From: an uncultured Oscillospiraceae bacterium
GTDB lineage: Bacteria; Bacillota; Clostridia; Oscillospirales; Oscillospiraceae
Length of the DNA stretch: 42,954 nucleotides
NCBI GenBank assembly: GCA_934565775.1
Contig: CAKTIN010000006.1
Coordinates: 1 to 42,954, forward strand
Reading direction: 5' to 3'
This document shows positions 33,564-40,848 of the stretch, in pieces. Below the pieces are notes generated by a model. It did not search any database. It saw nothing but the letters and a program-made list of their open reading frames with translations, and had not been told where the DNA came from. Every line of letters begins with the position of its first letter. The stretch's first letter is position 1. A program made the translations under genes and the position numbers.

Positions 33564-34238
33564 ATGGATTCGCAGCAGAAGAAGGACGCAGGGGCCTCCG
33601 GGCCGGAGGGCGTGCGCAGAAAAAAACGAAAACCGGCGTCAAGGACGCAGAGGCTTCTGGGGACGCTGGGAATTTTGATTTTGGGAATCGCTCTGGGGGC
33701 GTTTTCTAAGTTCTTGGATGAGACCGGCAGCAACCGGCTGTCGGTGCTTTTGCAGGTCCTGGACCTTGGCAACTTCTTGGGGCGCTTTGCGATCTGGATG
33801 CTGCTGGCGCTTTGCATTGCAGTTTTCAGTGACACCCCCGCCTGGGCGGCGGCCCGGGTATTTGTGTTTTTTGTGGGAATGGTGAGCAGCTATTACCTGT
33901 ATTCCTATTTCATCGCCGGATTTTTTCCGAAGCACTACGCTCTGATTTGGGTGGGATTTACGGCGGCTTCTCCCTTTCTGGCCGTGATCTGCTGGTATGC
34001 GGCGGGAGACGGAAAAATCGCCCTGGCCCTTTCCGCCTTGATCCTCGCCGTCTTGTTCAATGTGTCCTTTGTCTATGGATGGGGCTATTTTCAGATACTC
34101 TCTCCGCTGGAGCTGCTGACCTTCCTCTGCGGGGGGATCGTTTTAAGGCGGCGCGCCTGGAAGGATATGATCCTTATGCTTGCCCTGGGGCTGGGGGCCG
34201 CGCTGCTGCTTCATCTGCTGGTCCCATTCGTGGTCTGA
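33564..34238 (+). CDS. Polytopic membrane protein, possibly DUF6518-like
   Basis: 224 residues. A charged N-terminal 33 residues (DSQQKKDAGASGPEGVRRKKRKP region) precede about six or seven membrane segments, including TLGILILGIALGAFSKFLDE and a mid-protein FFVGMVSSYYLYSYFIAGFF. The pattern reminds me of DUF6518, but I am not sure. Start ATG 33564 is chosen for the AAAGGA site; in-frame ATGs at 33534 and 33537 lack one. No transport or enzymatic motif was seen. Confidence 0.7.
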   Translation: MDSQQKKDAGASGPEGVRRKKRKPASRTQRLLGTLGILILGIALGAFSKFLDETGSNRLSVLLQVLDLGNFLGRFAIWMLLALCIAVFSDTPAWAAARVFVFFVGMVSSYYLYSYFIAGFFPKHYALIWVGFTAASPFLAVICWYAAGDGKIALALSALILAVLFNVSFVYGWGYFQILSPLELLTFLCGGIVLRRRAWKDMILMLALGLGAALLLHLLVPFVV

Positions 34239-34268
34239 CCGCAGGGGCTTTGGACAAATAGGAGAAGG

Positions 34269-34306
34269 CTGCCGGGCGGACCCCGGCAGGCCGCAGGCCG
34301 TTTTTT
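34269..34306 (+). terminator. Intrinsic terminator after the membrane protein gene
   Basis: 8-bp stem CTGCCGGG/CCCGGCAG (34269-34276 with 34282-34289), a second short GGCC/GGCC stem, then six T at 34301-34306. Confidence 0.78.
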
Positions 34307-34330
34307 CCTGGCAGAGATCGGAAAACCCTA

Positions 34331-34359
34331 TTGAGTTTGCGCTGCGGCGATGGTACAAT
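34331..34359 (+). promoter_or_regulatory. Promoter of the ATC hydrolase operon
   Basis: TTGAGT (34331-34336), 17-bp spacer and TACAAT (34354-34359). The leader that follows has two small perfect hairpins: CCGCC/GGCGG near 34378-34390 and GGTTAG/CTAACC near 34408-34426. Confidence 0.8.
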
Positions 34360-34497
34360 AAAGAAAAAGGGGAAAGACCGCCAGTGGCGGCTTTTCAAAA
34401 TCTATCCGGTTAGCTGAGACTAACCAATGGGCCCTTCCGTGTCAGTCAAGAATGCGCCGGATTTCTTGAGATTCGGTGAGAAAGGGAGAAATGCAGC

Positions 34498-35142
34498 ATG
34501 AAGTATTGGGGAATGCCCATGGGAATGTGGGCGATGTTTGCCGGATCGTTCCGGAAGCAGCTGGCGGCGGTGTTTGGCTATGATGCGGTTACGGCAAGAG
34601 CAATCCTGAAAAAGGCGAAGCCGGAATACAAAAGGATCATTGCGGAGGTGCCGGAGTTTGAAAAGGCGGACCGCTTTCGGATGAATATCGTCAACTGCGC
34701 CCTGCTGGGGGCAGTGGTTCGCTCCATGCCGGAGCGCCCGGATGTGGAGCGGCTGACGGAATACTATGCCGATGCCATGATGACCAAGGCGATGCAATGG
34801 TTCTGCCGCAGGAGCGGAAAGAAGAAATTCACCGAGAAGGACCTGGCCGGTATGAGGGCGACTGCCGCGCTGCGGGCCGCTGACCGGAACCCCTATTCGT
34901 GGAATATGGAGTTTTACGAATACCCCGACGGCAGCGGATACGAAGGGCGCTTTACCAGGTGCGGCATCTGCGTGCTGATGCAAAAGCTGGGGCTGTATGA
35001 CCTTACCCCCGCTCTGTGCCATCTGGACTATACCATGAGCGAGGCGGGCGGCGCAGCAGATTTCGTCCGGACCTACACCCTCGCCTCCGGCGGGCCGTAC
35101 TGCGACTGCGGCTACAAGAAAAAAGCCATCCAAAAGACTTGA
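34498..35142 (+). CDS. L-2-amino-thiazoline-4-carboxylic acid hydrolase family protein
   Basis: 214 residues. Family PF14196-type: proteins named for the Pseudomonas enzyme that opens 2-amino-thiazoline-4-carboxylate toward cysteine; many clostridial members are unlikely to share that exact substrate. Landmarks: MNIVNCALLGAVVRSM, the FTRCGICVLMQKLGLYD segment with paired Cys, LCHLDYTM and the C-terminal GPYCDCGYK. No membrane segment. ATG at 34498 follows AAAGGGAGAAA. The next gene begins 17 bases later, probably co-transcribed. Confidence 0.82.
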   Translation: MKYWGMPMGMWAMFAGSFRKQLAAVFGYDAVTARAILKKAKPEYKRIIAEVPEFEKADRFRMNIVNCALLGAVVRSMPERPDVERLTEYYADAMMTKAMQWFCRRSGKKKFTEKDLAGMRATAALRAADRNPYSWNMEFYEYPDGSGYEGRFTRCGICVLMQKLGLYDLTPALCHLDYTMSEAGGAADFVRTYTLASGGPYCDCGYKKKAIQKT

Positions 35143-35159
35143 GAAAAGGTGGGAATCTT

Positions 35160-36014
35160 ATGCGATACTCAGAGAAATTGAAACAATTTGCAGCGGAACA
35201 TCCGTGCAAGGACCTGACCGTTGACGGGGCGCGGTTTCGCTATATCCTGAGCGGGAAGGAGGACGGCAGAACCCTTGTGTTTCTGAACGGCGGAATGAAC
35301 ACGCTGGAAATGTGGATGGACTATGTGGACGGCCTGTCCGGCGCGTACCGCGTGCTCCTGTTTGACTATCCCCAGGAGCTGCGGACCAACCAGACCCTTG
35401 TGGTGGGAATGCACGCTTTTTTTGAAGCCCTCGGCATTGAAGCTCCGATTTTCATCGGCGCCAGCGACGGCGGCATGGTGGCCCAGATCTATGTGCAGCG
35501 GTATTCCGGGGAGGCCGGCGGGCTGATCCTCATTTCTACCGGCGGCATGGACGAAGTGACGCTGAAAAGTCTGAAGAAGAAGTATTTTTTGGCGCCGCTG
35601 ATGCTGTGGTACATGAAGCGCTGCAACTATGAAAAGCTAAAGCCGAAGCTTATAAAAGCCAGTTTGAGCCATATCCGCAATGAAAGCGCAGAGGAAATTG
35701 CCTACACGCGGGATATGTTTGAGACGATCTTCCGGGATTACAAGCAGGAAAAGGATGTGCATATTTCCGGCCTGCTTGCCGACCTCATGAACCAGAAGCC
35801 GGTGACAGAGGCGGATTTTGCGGCGCTGGAGGGAAAAATCCTGCTCATCCTGCCGGACCAGGACTTTTTCTCGGGGAAGATGCAGGAGAATCTGATCCGG
35901 CTGATGCACGATCCGCAGATCGCCTATGTTTCGGGCGGGCATCTGTCAACAGTGCTGAAAACGGAGGATTATATCCGCACGATTCGCGGCTTCCTGCAAG
36001 GGGTGGGAATCTAG
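35160..36014 (+). CDS. Alpha/beta-fold hydrolase
   Basis: 284 residues. The nucleophile elbow is GASDGG with S102, the oxyanion-hole segment is FLNGGMN (about 42-48), and a C-terminal GGHLSTV carries the likely catalytic His; the acid is probably the Asp in LPDQDFF. No signal peptide, so cytoplasmic; substrate unknown. ATG at 35160 has AAAGGTGGG upstream; the frame extends 144 bases into the preceding gene but without a site. ATC hydrolase-like and alpha/beta hydrolase side by side suggests detoxification or an amide/ester pathway, by context only. Confidence 0.85.
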   Translation: MRYSEKLKQFAAEHPCKDLTVDGARFRYILSGKEDGRTLVFLNGGMNTLEMWMDYVDGLSGAYRVLLFDYPQELRTNQTLVVGMHAFFEALGIEAPIFIGASDGGMVAQIYVQRYSGEAGGLILISTGGMDEVTLKSLKKKYFLAPLMLWYMKRCNYEKLKPKLIKASLSHIRNESAEEIAYTRDMFETIFRDYKQEKDVHISGLLADLMNQKPVTEADFAALEGKILLILPDQDFFSGKMQENLIRLMHDPQIAYVSGGHLSTVLKTEDYIRTIRGFLQGVGI

Positions 36015-36024
36015 CCGAACGGAG

Positions 36025-36057
36025 CCGAAAAAGCCAGTAATTTCAACGCTTTTCGGC
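36025..36057 (+). terminator. Weak terminator-like hairpin after the hydrolase
   Basis: Imperfect stem CCGAAAAAGC (36025-36034) with GCTTTTCGG (36048-36056), one bulge. Not followed by a T tract; may act poorly or on the other strand. Confidence 0.35.
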
Positions 36058-36242
36058 CACTTATCCTCGAAAGCCCCTGGTAGCTAGGGGAAGGAGGCCG
36101 GATTTCTATCGCTTACCCGGAATTTCGGAGGGGCCCTCCGCCTAATCCACTGCGTGAATAGCACCATAATCCAAAGCTTTCATATTGCCCTGCATAGCCG
36201 TCTGCTTCGCCGCAGGCGGCTAATTTTTCGCAAAGAAGCCAC
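36058..36242. other. Gene-free stretch at the start of the accessory region
   Basis: No gene seen. It contains a small CCCCT/AGGGG hairpin near 36076-36092 and, at its end, a real terminator (36196-36228). The composition shifts here and continues into gene ruins, so this is probably the joining scar of an inserted or deleted segment. Confidence 0.5.
36196..36228 (+). terminator. Intrinsic terminator in the scar region
   Basis: 10-bp stem AGCCGTCTGC (36196-36205) with GCAGGCGGCT (36212-36221), one G-U, then AATTTTT (to 36228). It has no gene directly before it now, so it is likely left from a lost operon. Confidence 0.8.
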
Positions 36243-36494
36243 ATGACAAATTGCAAAGTGGCCGCGGCGATGAACCAAAAGGGCGGCGTGGGCAAAACCA
36301 CGACCACCGTCAACCTCGGCATCGGGCTTGCCCGGCAGAATGAAAGGAACTTGAACTGCTACGGCAGCGCTGTCCCGCAGGACGGACAGTCCAATCAGGC
36401 TGGTGTTGTGGAGAAATGCGAGAACGGCATTGCCCGCACGATTAAGGGCAATTCCGGCATATTAAAAGCAGCCGCTTTTGCGGCTGGCACATAG
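36243..36494 (+). pseudogene. ParA/Soj-type ATPase, N-terminal remnant
   Basis: The first 30 residues are a classic ParA deviant Walker A start, with [19 protein letters not shown]. After GLARQ the sequence abruptly leaves the family (the usual VLLIDADPQG is absent), although scrambled pieces such as a CCGCAGGAC string hint at frameshifts and deletions. The remaining frame ends at 36494 after 83 codons against about 260 for the family. ParA genes of this spelling are common on plasmids and integrative elements of Firmicutes, so this is a probable mobile-element relic. Confidence 0.8.
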
Positions 36495-36646
36495 ACGAAG
36501 ATTGGGTAAGACGGATCGGCGAGGATAAAACTGCTGCCGTCGAGTTATTGGCTATTTCGTCAATGTTGATCCGAACGATTGACAAAACTTGCTCTCTGAT
36601 ATATAATTCAAATTATAAATAACTCTGATTATATATAGGAGGCGCG
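36495..36646 (+). other. Gap with an intact promoter and operator-like repeat
   Basis: Between the ParA and TetR remnants. Its second half holds the 36579-36636 regulatory region. The first half encodes no recognisable product; a short frame around WVRRIGEDKTAAVELL may be the end of a lost gene, but this is weak. Confidence 0.4.
36579..36636 (+). promoter_or_regulatory. Sigma-A promoter with TetR-type inverted repeat
   Basis: TTGACA (36579-36584), 17-bp spacer, TATAAT (36602-36607). The -10 box lies inside ATATATAAT (36599-36607), which is mirrored by ATTATATAT (36628-36636), a 9-bp inverted repeat 20 bases apart. The CTCTGAT before each arm is also repeated in direct orientation. This fits an autoregulatory operator for the adjacent TetR gene. 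Confidence 0.78.
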
Positions 36647-36847
36647 GTGATACTTGCAAAAACCGCCGAAGAAAGGATTCTGGATGCGGCCTTTGCGGCT
36701 GCCTGTGAAGTTGGAGTGGGAAGCATCAATGCAAGGACCGTTTCGGAAAAGCCGCATTGCTCCACCCAGCCCGTCATGTATCACTTTGCGGCGATGGAAA
36801 ATGGTTTCGCATATCTCGCCGTTGGGAACCGGAATGCTATGCTATGA
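36647..36847 (+). pseudogene. TetR/AcrR regulator, truncated N-terminal fragment
   Basis: GTG start at 36647 after GGAGGCG. Residues 6-45 are a TetR DNA-binding helix-turn-helix (ERILDAAFAAACEVG, then CSTQPVMYHFAAMEN with the recognition helix). The frame leaves the family right after the helix-turn-helix and stops at 66 codons versus about 190, so the ligand and dimer domain is missing. Without dimerisation it is unlikely to bind the 36599-36636 operator, so the downstream genes may be constitutively expressed. Confidence 0.8.
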
Positions 36848-36879
36848 CATAGGATAATGAAAAATACGGAGGAATCAGA

Positions 36880-37374
36880 ATGAAAAATAGCGCACTGGTC
36901 GTAATCGACCTGCAAAACGACATCACGAAACATTACAGGGAAATCATTGAAAAAGTCAATGAGGCAATCGATTGGGCAGTTCAGAAGGGGATGTGGGTCA
37001 TTTATATTCAGCACAACAACCTGTCTGCGGGAACAAGAACCTTCAAGCCCGGCACGCATGGCGCAGAGCTTGTCCCCGAAATGAAGGTTGTATCCGAGTC
37101 TATCTTCACGAAGTCAAAAAGTAACGCGCTGACCAGCGAGGAGTTTGCGGCTTTCATCAAGGAAAACGGCATTGACACGTTTTATATAGCCGGTGCGGAC
37201 GCCGCGGCCTGTATCAAATCCACCTGCTATAACATGGCAAAAAGCGGCTATACCGTTCATGTGCTGTCGGACTGCATCACCAGCTATGATAAAAAGAAGC
37301 TGCCGGAGCTGCTCGCGTACTATGCAAGCAAGGGCTGCTTAGTTGCGACCCTTTCCCAGGTCACGGCGGTGTAA
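36880..37374 (+). CDS. Isochorismatase-like cysteine hydrolase
   Basis: 164 residues. The triad of the family is present: D10 in VVIDLQND, a Lys in FTKSKSNAL (K78 or K80) and the nucleophile C111 in GADAAACIKST. Such enzymes cleave amide or ester bonds (nicotinamide, N-carbamoyl compounds, isochorismate); the exact substrate is not evident. ATG at 36880 follows CGGAGGAATCAGA. Its codon composition is more AT-rich than the left half of the window. Sits behind the truncated TetR fragment and its promoter and runs into the CPBP gene with a 25-base gap. Confidence 0.88.
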   Translation: MKNSALVVIDLQNDITKHYREIIEKVNEAIDWAVQKGMWVIYIQHNNLSAGTRTFKPGTHGAELVPEMKVVSESIFTKSKSNALTSEEFAAFIKENGIDTFYIAGADAAACIKSTCYNMAKSGYTVHVLSDCITSYDKKKLPELLAYYASKGCLVATLSQVTAV

Positions 37375-37399
37375 TTGACGCAGCACAGGAGGAAATAAC

Positions 37400-38158
37400 A
37401 TGAAAAAGCGATATGAGAAAAACGAGCTGACCTTTGCGATTGTATGGATCGTGGTTTACTGCGTGCTGCAATCGCTGGCAAATCCCCTGAACAATGCCAT
37501 TGGGATCGCATACGCGGCAAGCGCTGCATTCTGCGTCTTGCAGACCATCGTTCTGTTTACTTTTATCCGGAAAAGCGGACTACAAAAACGGTATGGGCTT
37601 TGTAAATCGCCCGTTCCCGCATGGCGGTTTCTCTACTATGTGCCGCTTGTGATTCTGGCATCAGGCAACCTCTGGAACGGTGTTGCGCTCAATTACACGC
37701 CGGTGGAAACGGTCTGCGGGATCGTATGTATGCTCTGCGTCGGATTCTTGGAGGAAGTGATCTTCCGGGGGCTTCTGTTTCAGGCCATTGCAAAGGATAA
37801 TATCAAGTCTGCCGTCATCATTTCCAGCGTGACCTTTGGCATCGGACATATCATCAACCTGTTCAACGGCAGCGGCATGGATTTGGTGAGCAACCTGTGC
37901 CAGATTGTCTTTGCGGTTGCGGTCGGCTTCCTGCTGGTCACGATTTTTTATCGCGGCGGCAGCCTGCTTCCCTGCATCCTCGTCCATTCCGCCATCAACA
38001 CGCTCGGTACCTTTGCCAATGATGCCAGTCTTACCACGGAAACGCACCTGCTCCACCTCGCGGCTCTGATTGCCGTTACGGTGGGCTATACGCTGATCCT
38101 GACAAGAACGCTCCCGAAAAAGCAGCAGGCAGAGAGCAGCTTCTCTCTTTTAAAATAG
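37400..38158 (+). CDS. CPBP-family intramembrane metalloprotease
   Basis: 252 residues with about eight membrane segments. The Abi/CPBP (Rce1-like) motifs are in order: EEVIFRG with E118-E119 and R123, FGIGH with H150, and HSAINT with H196 and N200. These proteins cleave or chaperone prenyl- or peptide-type membrane substrates; in bacteria they are linked to bacteriocin self-immunity. No bacteriocin gene is adjacent here. ATG at 37400 has AGGAGGAAATAAC. Likely co-transcribed with the isochorismatase-like and cyclase genes. Confidence 0.9.
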   Translation: MKKRYEKNELTFAIVWIVVYCVLQSLANPLNNAIGIAYAASAAFCVLQTIVLFTFIRKSGLQKRYGLCKSPVPAWRFLYYVPLVILASGNLWNGVALNYTPVETVCGIVCMLCVGFLEEVIFRGLLFQAIAKDNIKSAVIISSVTFGIGHIINLFNGSGMDLVSNLCQIVFAVAVGFLLVTIFYRGGSLLPCILVHSAINTLGTFANDASLTTETHLLHLAALIAVTVGYTLILTRTLPKKQQAESSFSLLK

Positions 38159-38190
38159 GCGAATCGGAATTTGACGGGGGAGAATATGAA

Positions 38191-38790
38191 ATGAAAATCT
38201 ATGACATTTCCCAAGAGGTTTTTAGCGCTCAGGTATATACCGGCGATCCGGCGCCGGAAAAAAGGCTGCTTTGTTCAATGGAAAAAGGCAGTTTGTATAA
38301 CCTGACGGCTTTTAGCATGTGCGCGCACAACGGCACGCATATCGACGCGCCGTTTCACTTTATCAAAGACGGAAAAACCGTTGATTCCATAGGCTTAGAT
38401 ACATTCATAGGAATGGCTTATGTTGCAGAATATCACGGAATCCTCTCCGGCACCGCCGCAGCGGAAATACTTAAAAAAGCGAAAAAACAGAACCCGGAAG
38501 CGGCAAAGAGAATCCTAATTCAGGGAGACGCAGAGGTTTCTTCGGAAGCAGCGAAGGTATTTGCCAACTCAGAAATCTTACTGCTTGGCAACGAATCCCA
38601 GACTGTGGGACCGGAAGCTGCACCGATGGAGGTGCACCTCATCCTGCTGGGGGCCGGTATCGTGTTGCTTGAAGGAATTCGTTTGGCAGACGTTTCGGAA
38701 GGCATTTATTTCTTAAATGCAGCGCCGTTAAATCTATCCGGCGCAGATGGTTCGCCATGCAGAGCTGTACTAATCGCTGCCGAGGGATAA
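38191..38790 (+). CDS. Cyclase family metal-dependent hydrolase (KynB-like)
   Basis: 199 residues. The metal-binding signature HNGTHIDAPFHF is at residues 46-57 (H46, H50, D52, H56), typical of the cyclase/arylformamidase family, which opens or closes amides and lactones. KynB hydrolyses N-formylkynurenine, but the family is broad and no tryptophan-degradation genes are near. ATG at 38191 has GGGGGAGAATATGAA upstream. Followed 22 bases later by the DUF3795 gene. Confidence 0.88.
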   Translation: MKIYDISQEVFSAQVYTGDPAPEKRLLCSMEKGSLYNLTAFSMCAHNGTHIDAPFHFIKDGKTVDSIGLDTFIGMAYVAEYHGILSGTAAAEILKKAKKQNPEAAKRILIQGDAEVSSEAAKVFANSEILLLGNESQTVGPEAAPMEVHLILLGAGIVLLEGIRLADVSEGIYFLNAAPLNLSGADGSPCRAVLIAAEG

Positions 38791-38812
38791 ATTCTGATTT
38801 ATGGAGGCAACT

Positions 38813-39184
38813 ATGAAAAACACAAACCAACTGATCGGCTGCTGCGGGCTGGATTGCAAAACCTGCGACGCCAGAATCGCAACACTCACGAACGATAACG
38901 CCTTGCGCGAAAAAACCGCCGCCCTGTGGACAAAGCTCAACGGCGTGCCGATCACGCCGGAAATGATAAACTGCACTGGCTGCCGCATAGAGGGCGCAAA
39001 AACGCCCTTCTGCGACAAGCTCTGCCCCGTACATAACTGCGTCCGGGGAAAGGGACTGGACACCTGTGCTGATTGCGAGCAGATGGACGGATGCCCGACG
39101 CTGGGACGCATTTCCGTAAACAGCCCGTTCGTGATGGAAAACCTGAACCGGCTCCGTGAGGCGAAGCAGAACGAAACAAATTGA
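38813..39184 (+). CDS. DUF3795 Cys-rich protein
   Basis: 123 residues with 12 Cys, including CCGLDCKTCDARI at the N-terminus, CTGCRIEG, CPVHNCV and CADCEQMDGCP. This is the DUF3795 pattern (small Cys-rich proteins probably binding zinc or Fe-S). ATG 38813 is preferred over the in-frame ATG at 38801 because GGAGGCAACT directly precedes it. No enzymatic role is known to me. Confidence 0.88.
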   Translation: MKNTNQLIGCCGLDCKTCDARIATLTNDNALREKTAALWTKLNGVPITPEMINCTGCRIEGAKTPFCDKLCPVHNCVRGKGLDTCADCEQMDGCPTLGRISVNSPFVMENLNRLREAKQNETN

Positions 39185-39193
39185 GAGGCGGCC

Positions 39194-39292
39194 ATGATGG
39201 GTAAAATCGTCGTACTGCTGGATAACGCCACGGAGTCGCCAAAATTGAAGTGCAAGCAGGGGCTTTTTCTCTATACGGAAGCACATAAGTAG
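39194..39292 (+). pseudogene. N-terminal stub of an MBL-fold hydrolase
   Basis: 32 codons from ATG 39194 to TAG 39290-39292. The start MMGKIVVLLDNATESPKL and the KQGLFLYTE element match the opening of MBL-fold (RNAse Z/7,8-dihydropterin-synthase-like) metallo-hydrolases such as VLLDN...HGLSLYIE. The metal-binding HxHxDH part is absent, so it is a truncated relic. Lies 9 bases after the DUF3795 gene. Confidence 0.65.
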
Positions 39293-39426
39293 TTACTGCT
39301 TTATAAGATTCCGCGATATGGGACGGGTATCAACTGCCGGAGATGCTGAATAGAACAAAAAGGCAAGGAAAGTCGAGAGATAATTTTCCCGGCACGGTAT
39401 AATATTCCGGTAAGGAGTTGAGAAGG

Positions 39427-40311
39427 ATGACGGAACAGGTTTTGGCTGTCCAGCGGATGCAGGACTACATAGAGAAGAATAAAACAGAGGAAATCAGTTT
39501 GTCCGATCTTGCGCGGGCATCGCTGTTTTCCCCGTGGTATTCCTATCGCCTGTTCCGGGACTGCCTTGGTCTTACACCGACTGAGTATATCAGAAAATAC
39601 CGGCTGACAGAAGCGGCAAAACTGCTTCGCGGCGGAGATGTCAAGGTAATCGACGCGGCGATGGATGCCGGTTTTACCAATGTAGACACCTTCACGCGGG
39701 CATTTTACCGGGAGTTCGGTCTGAACCCCAGCGACTACATGAAAAATCCCGTTCCGATTACCTTCTTCATTCCTTACGGTGCAAAATATCGTGAACTGAG
39801 AAAGGAGAACATCGACTTGTCTAACATTCAACCGATTTTCATACAGGTCGTCCGTAAGCCGGAACGCCTGTGTATCATCAAACGCGGTCAGCACGCAGAG
39901 GACTATTTTCCCTACTGTGAGGAAGTCAGCTGTGATGTTTGGGGCATCCTCATGAGCATGAAGTCGCTCTGCGGCGAGCCTGTTTCCATGTGGCTGCCCG
40001 AAAAGTACAAAAAGCCGAACACCTCTACCTATGTGCAGGGCGTGGAGGTCGAAACCGATTATATGGGGATGATCCCGGAGGGCTTCGATACCATTCATCT
40101 GCCTGAGGCGGAATATCTGATGTTTCAGGGTCAGCCCTTTCGGGAGGAGGACTACTGCGAAGCCATCCGCACCGTGCAGACGGCCATGGACAGCTATGAC
40201 CCGTCCGTCATTGGCTACCGCTGGGACGACGAAAACCCGCGCATCCAGCTCGAACCCCGTGGCGGGCGCGGCTATATCGAGCTGCGGGCAGTCAGGAGGG
40301 TTCAGAAATGA
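39427..40311 (+). CDS. AraC-family regulator with GyrI-like effector domain
   Basis: 294 residues. N-terminal AraC double helix-turn-helix (residues about 5-105): ISLSDLARASLFSPWYSYRLFRD and the second helix YRLTEAAKLLRGG through GFTNVDTFTRAFYREFG. The C-terminal GyrI-like domain (about 125-294) has the QVVRKPERLCIIKRGQ start and a MIPEGFDTIHLPEAEYLMFQG segment, typical of small-molecule-binding transcription factors such as Rob/SoxS-type activators. ATG 39427 follows AAGGAG at 9 bases. A TATAAT is at about 39397-39402 with no good -35. The downstream ABC gene, its probable target, is truncated. Confidence 0.9.
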   Translation: MTEQVLAVQRMQDYIEKNKTEEISLSDLARASLFSPWYSYRLFRDCLGLTPTEYIRKYRLTEAAKLLRGGDVKVIDAAMDAGFTNVDTFTRAFYREFGLNPSDYMKNPVPITFFIPYGAKYRELRKENIDLSNIQPIFIQVVRKPERLCIIKRGQHAEDYFPYCEEVSCDVWGILMSMKSLCGEPVSMWLPEKYKKPNTSTYVQGVEVETDYMGMIPEGFDTIHLPEAEYLMFQGQPFREEDYCEAIRTVQTAMDSYDPSVIGYRWDDENPRIQLEPRGGRGYIELRAVRRVQK

Positions 40312-40583
40312 GCGAGGCAATTTTTGTTGAAGGACTGACGAAAACCTATGCCGGGAAAACCGTGGTCGATCATTTGGATCTTTCGGTAAAAAGCGGAACG
40401 GTATTCGGACTGCTCGGTGCCAACGGTGCCGGAAAAAGCACCACGATCGAATGTATGCTCGGTACAAAACAGGCAGATAGCGGAACCGTGCGTCTGCTTG
40501 GAAAAGACCCAAAGAAGAAACGCCGCACACTTTTTCAGCGCATCGGTGTGCAGTTCCAGGAGGGTGACTATCCGGCGCGGTGA
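40308..40583 (+). pseudogene. ABC transporter ATP-binding protein, N-terminal fragment
   Basis: 91 codons. The Walker A segment GLLGANGAGKSTTIECMLG and the Q-loop region QRIGVQFQEGDYP are intact, then the frame ends at 40583 after EGDYPAR. The signature LSGG, Walker B and switch His are missing (family length about 230-300). Overlaps the regulator stop by ATGA, showing it was an AraC-controlled operon. The break coincides with the 3' end of an oppositely oriented XRE fragment, so a deletion joined two loci. Confidence 0.85.
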
Positions 40584-40800
40584 ATGTGGCAGTGCCAAGG
40601 ACAAGGTAGTCGATGGATACACCAAACAGGTTTGAGAGCGCGATCAGCACATCGACCGAGCAGCCTCTTTTCCCGGACTCGATGAAGCTGATATAGCCGT
40701 GGGAAACATTCATATGTTCTGCCAGCTCATCCTGCGTAAGGTTCTTTGCGATGCGAAGCTCCCGAATCTGCGCTCCGCTGGCCTTTGTGTTCTAATACAT
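40580..40800 (-). pseudogene. XRE-family regulator with amber codon and truncated 3' end
   Basis: From the ATG at 40800 the frame reads M-Y-stop, then NTKASGAQIRELRIAKNLTQ and on through a complete helix-turn-helix (DELAEHMNVSHGYISFIESGKRG) and LSNLFGVSIDYLVLGTA. The TAG is one base from CAG (Gln), the residue I would expect there. An internal ATG at 40713 allows translation of only the second half of the domain. Just after GTAT the frame runs into the antisense of the ABC fragment, so the normal 3' end is gone. Confidence 0.75.
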
Positions 40801-40806
40801 AAAAAA

Positions 40807-40848
40807 CCTCCGTGAATTTGAAATGTGGAAATTTCAAATTTACGGAGG
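40807..40848 (-). repeat. 18-bp inverted repeat that buries the XRE ribosome site
   Basis: Arms 40807-40824 and 40831-40848 with a GTGGAA loop and a single mismatch (G-U capable). On the - strand the downstream arm ends in GGAGG, followed by six T and then ATG at 40800. It could be a palindromic operator, a translational mask for the ribosome site, or an attenuator with its own T tract. Confidence 0.8.

Noticed and set aside
34408..34426. A TPP riboswitch, because of the CTGAGA in the loop of a small hairpin
   Set aside because: The second TPP core element (ACCCG...GAACCTGAT) and the helix layout are missing.
37400..38158. CPBP protease as an immunity gene of the RiPP-like cluster
   Set aside because: It is 25 kb away, in a region of different composition, with its own operon.
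39301..40713. A 470-codon minus-strand frame that begins with the XRE tail
   Set aside because: Only the first 45 codons are XRE. The rest is antisense to the ABC fragment and the AraC gene, so it is a fusion by truncation, not a gene.
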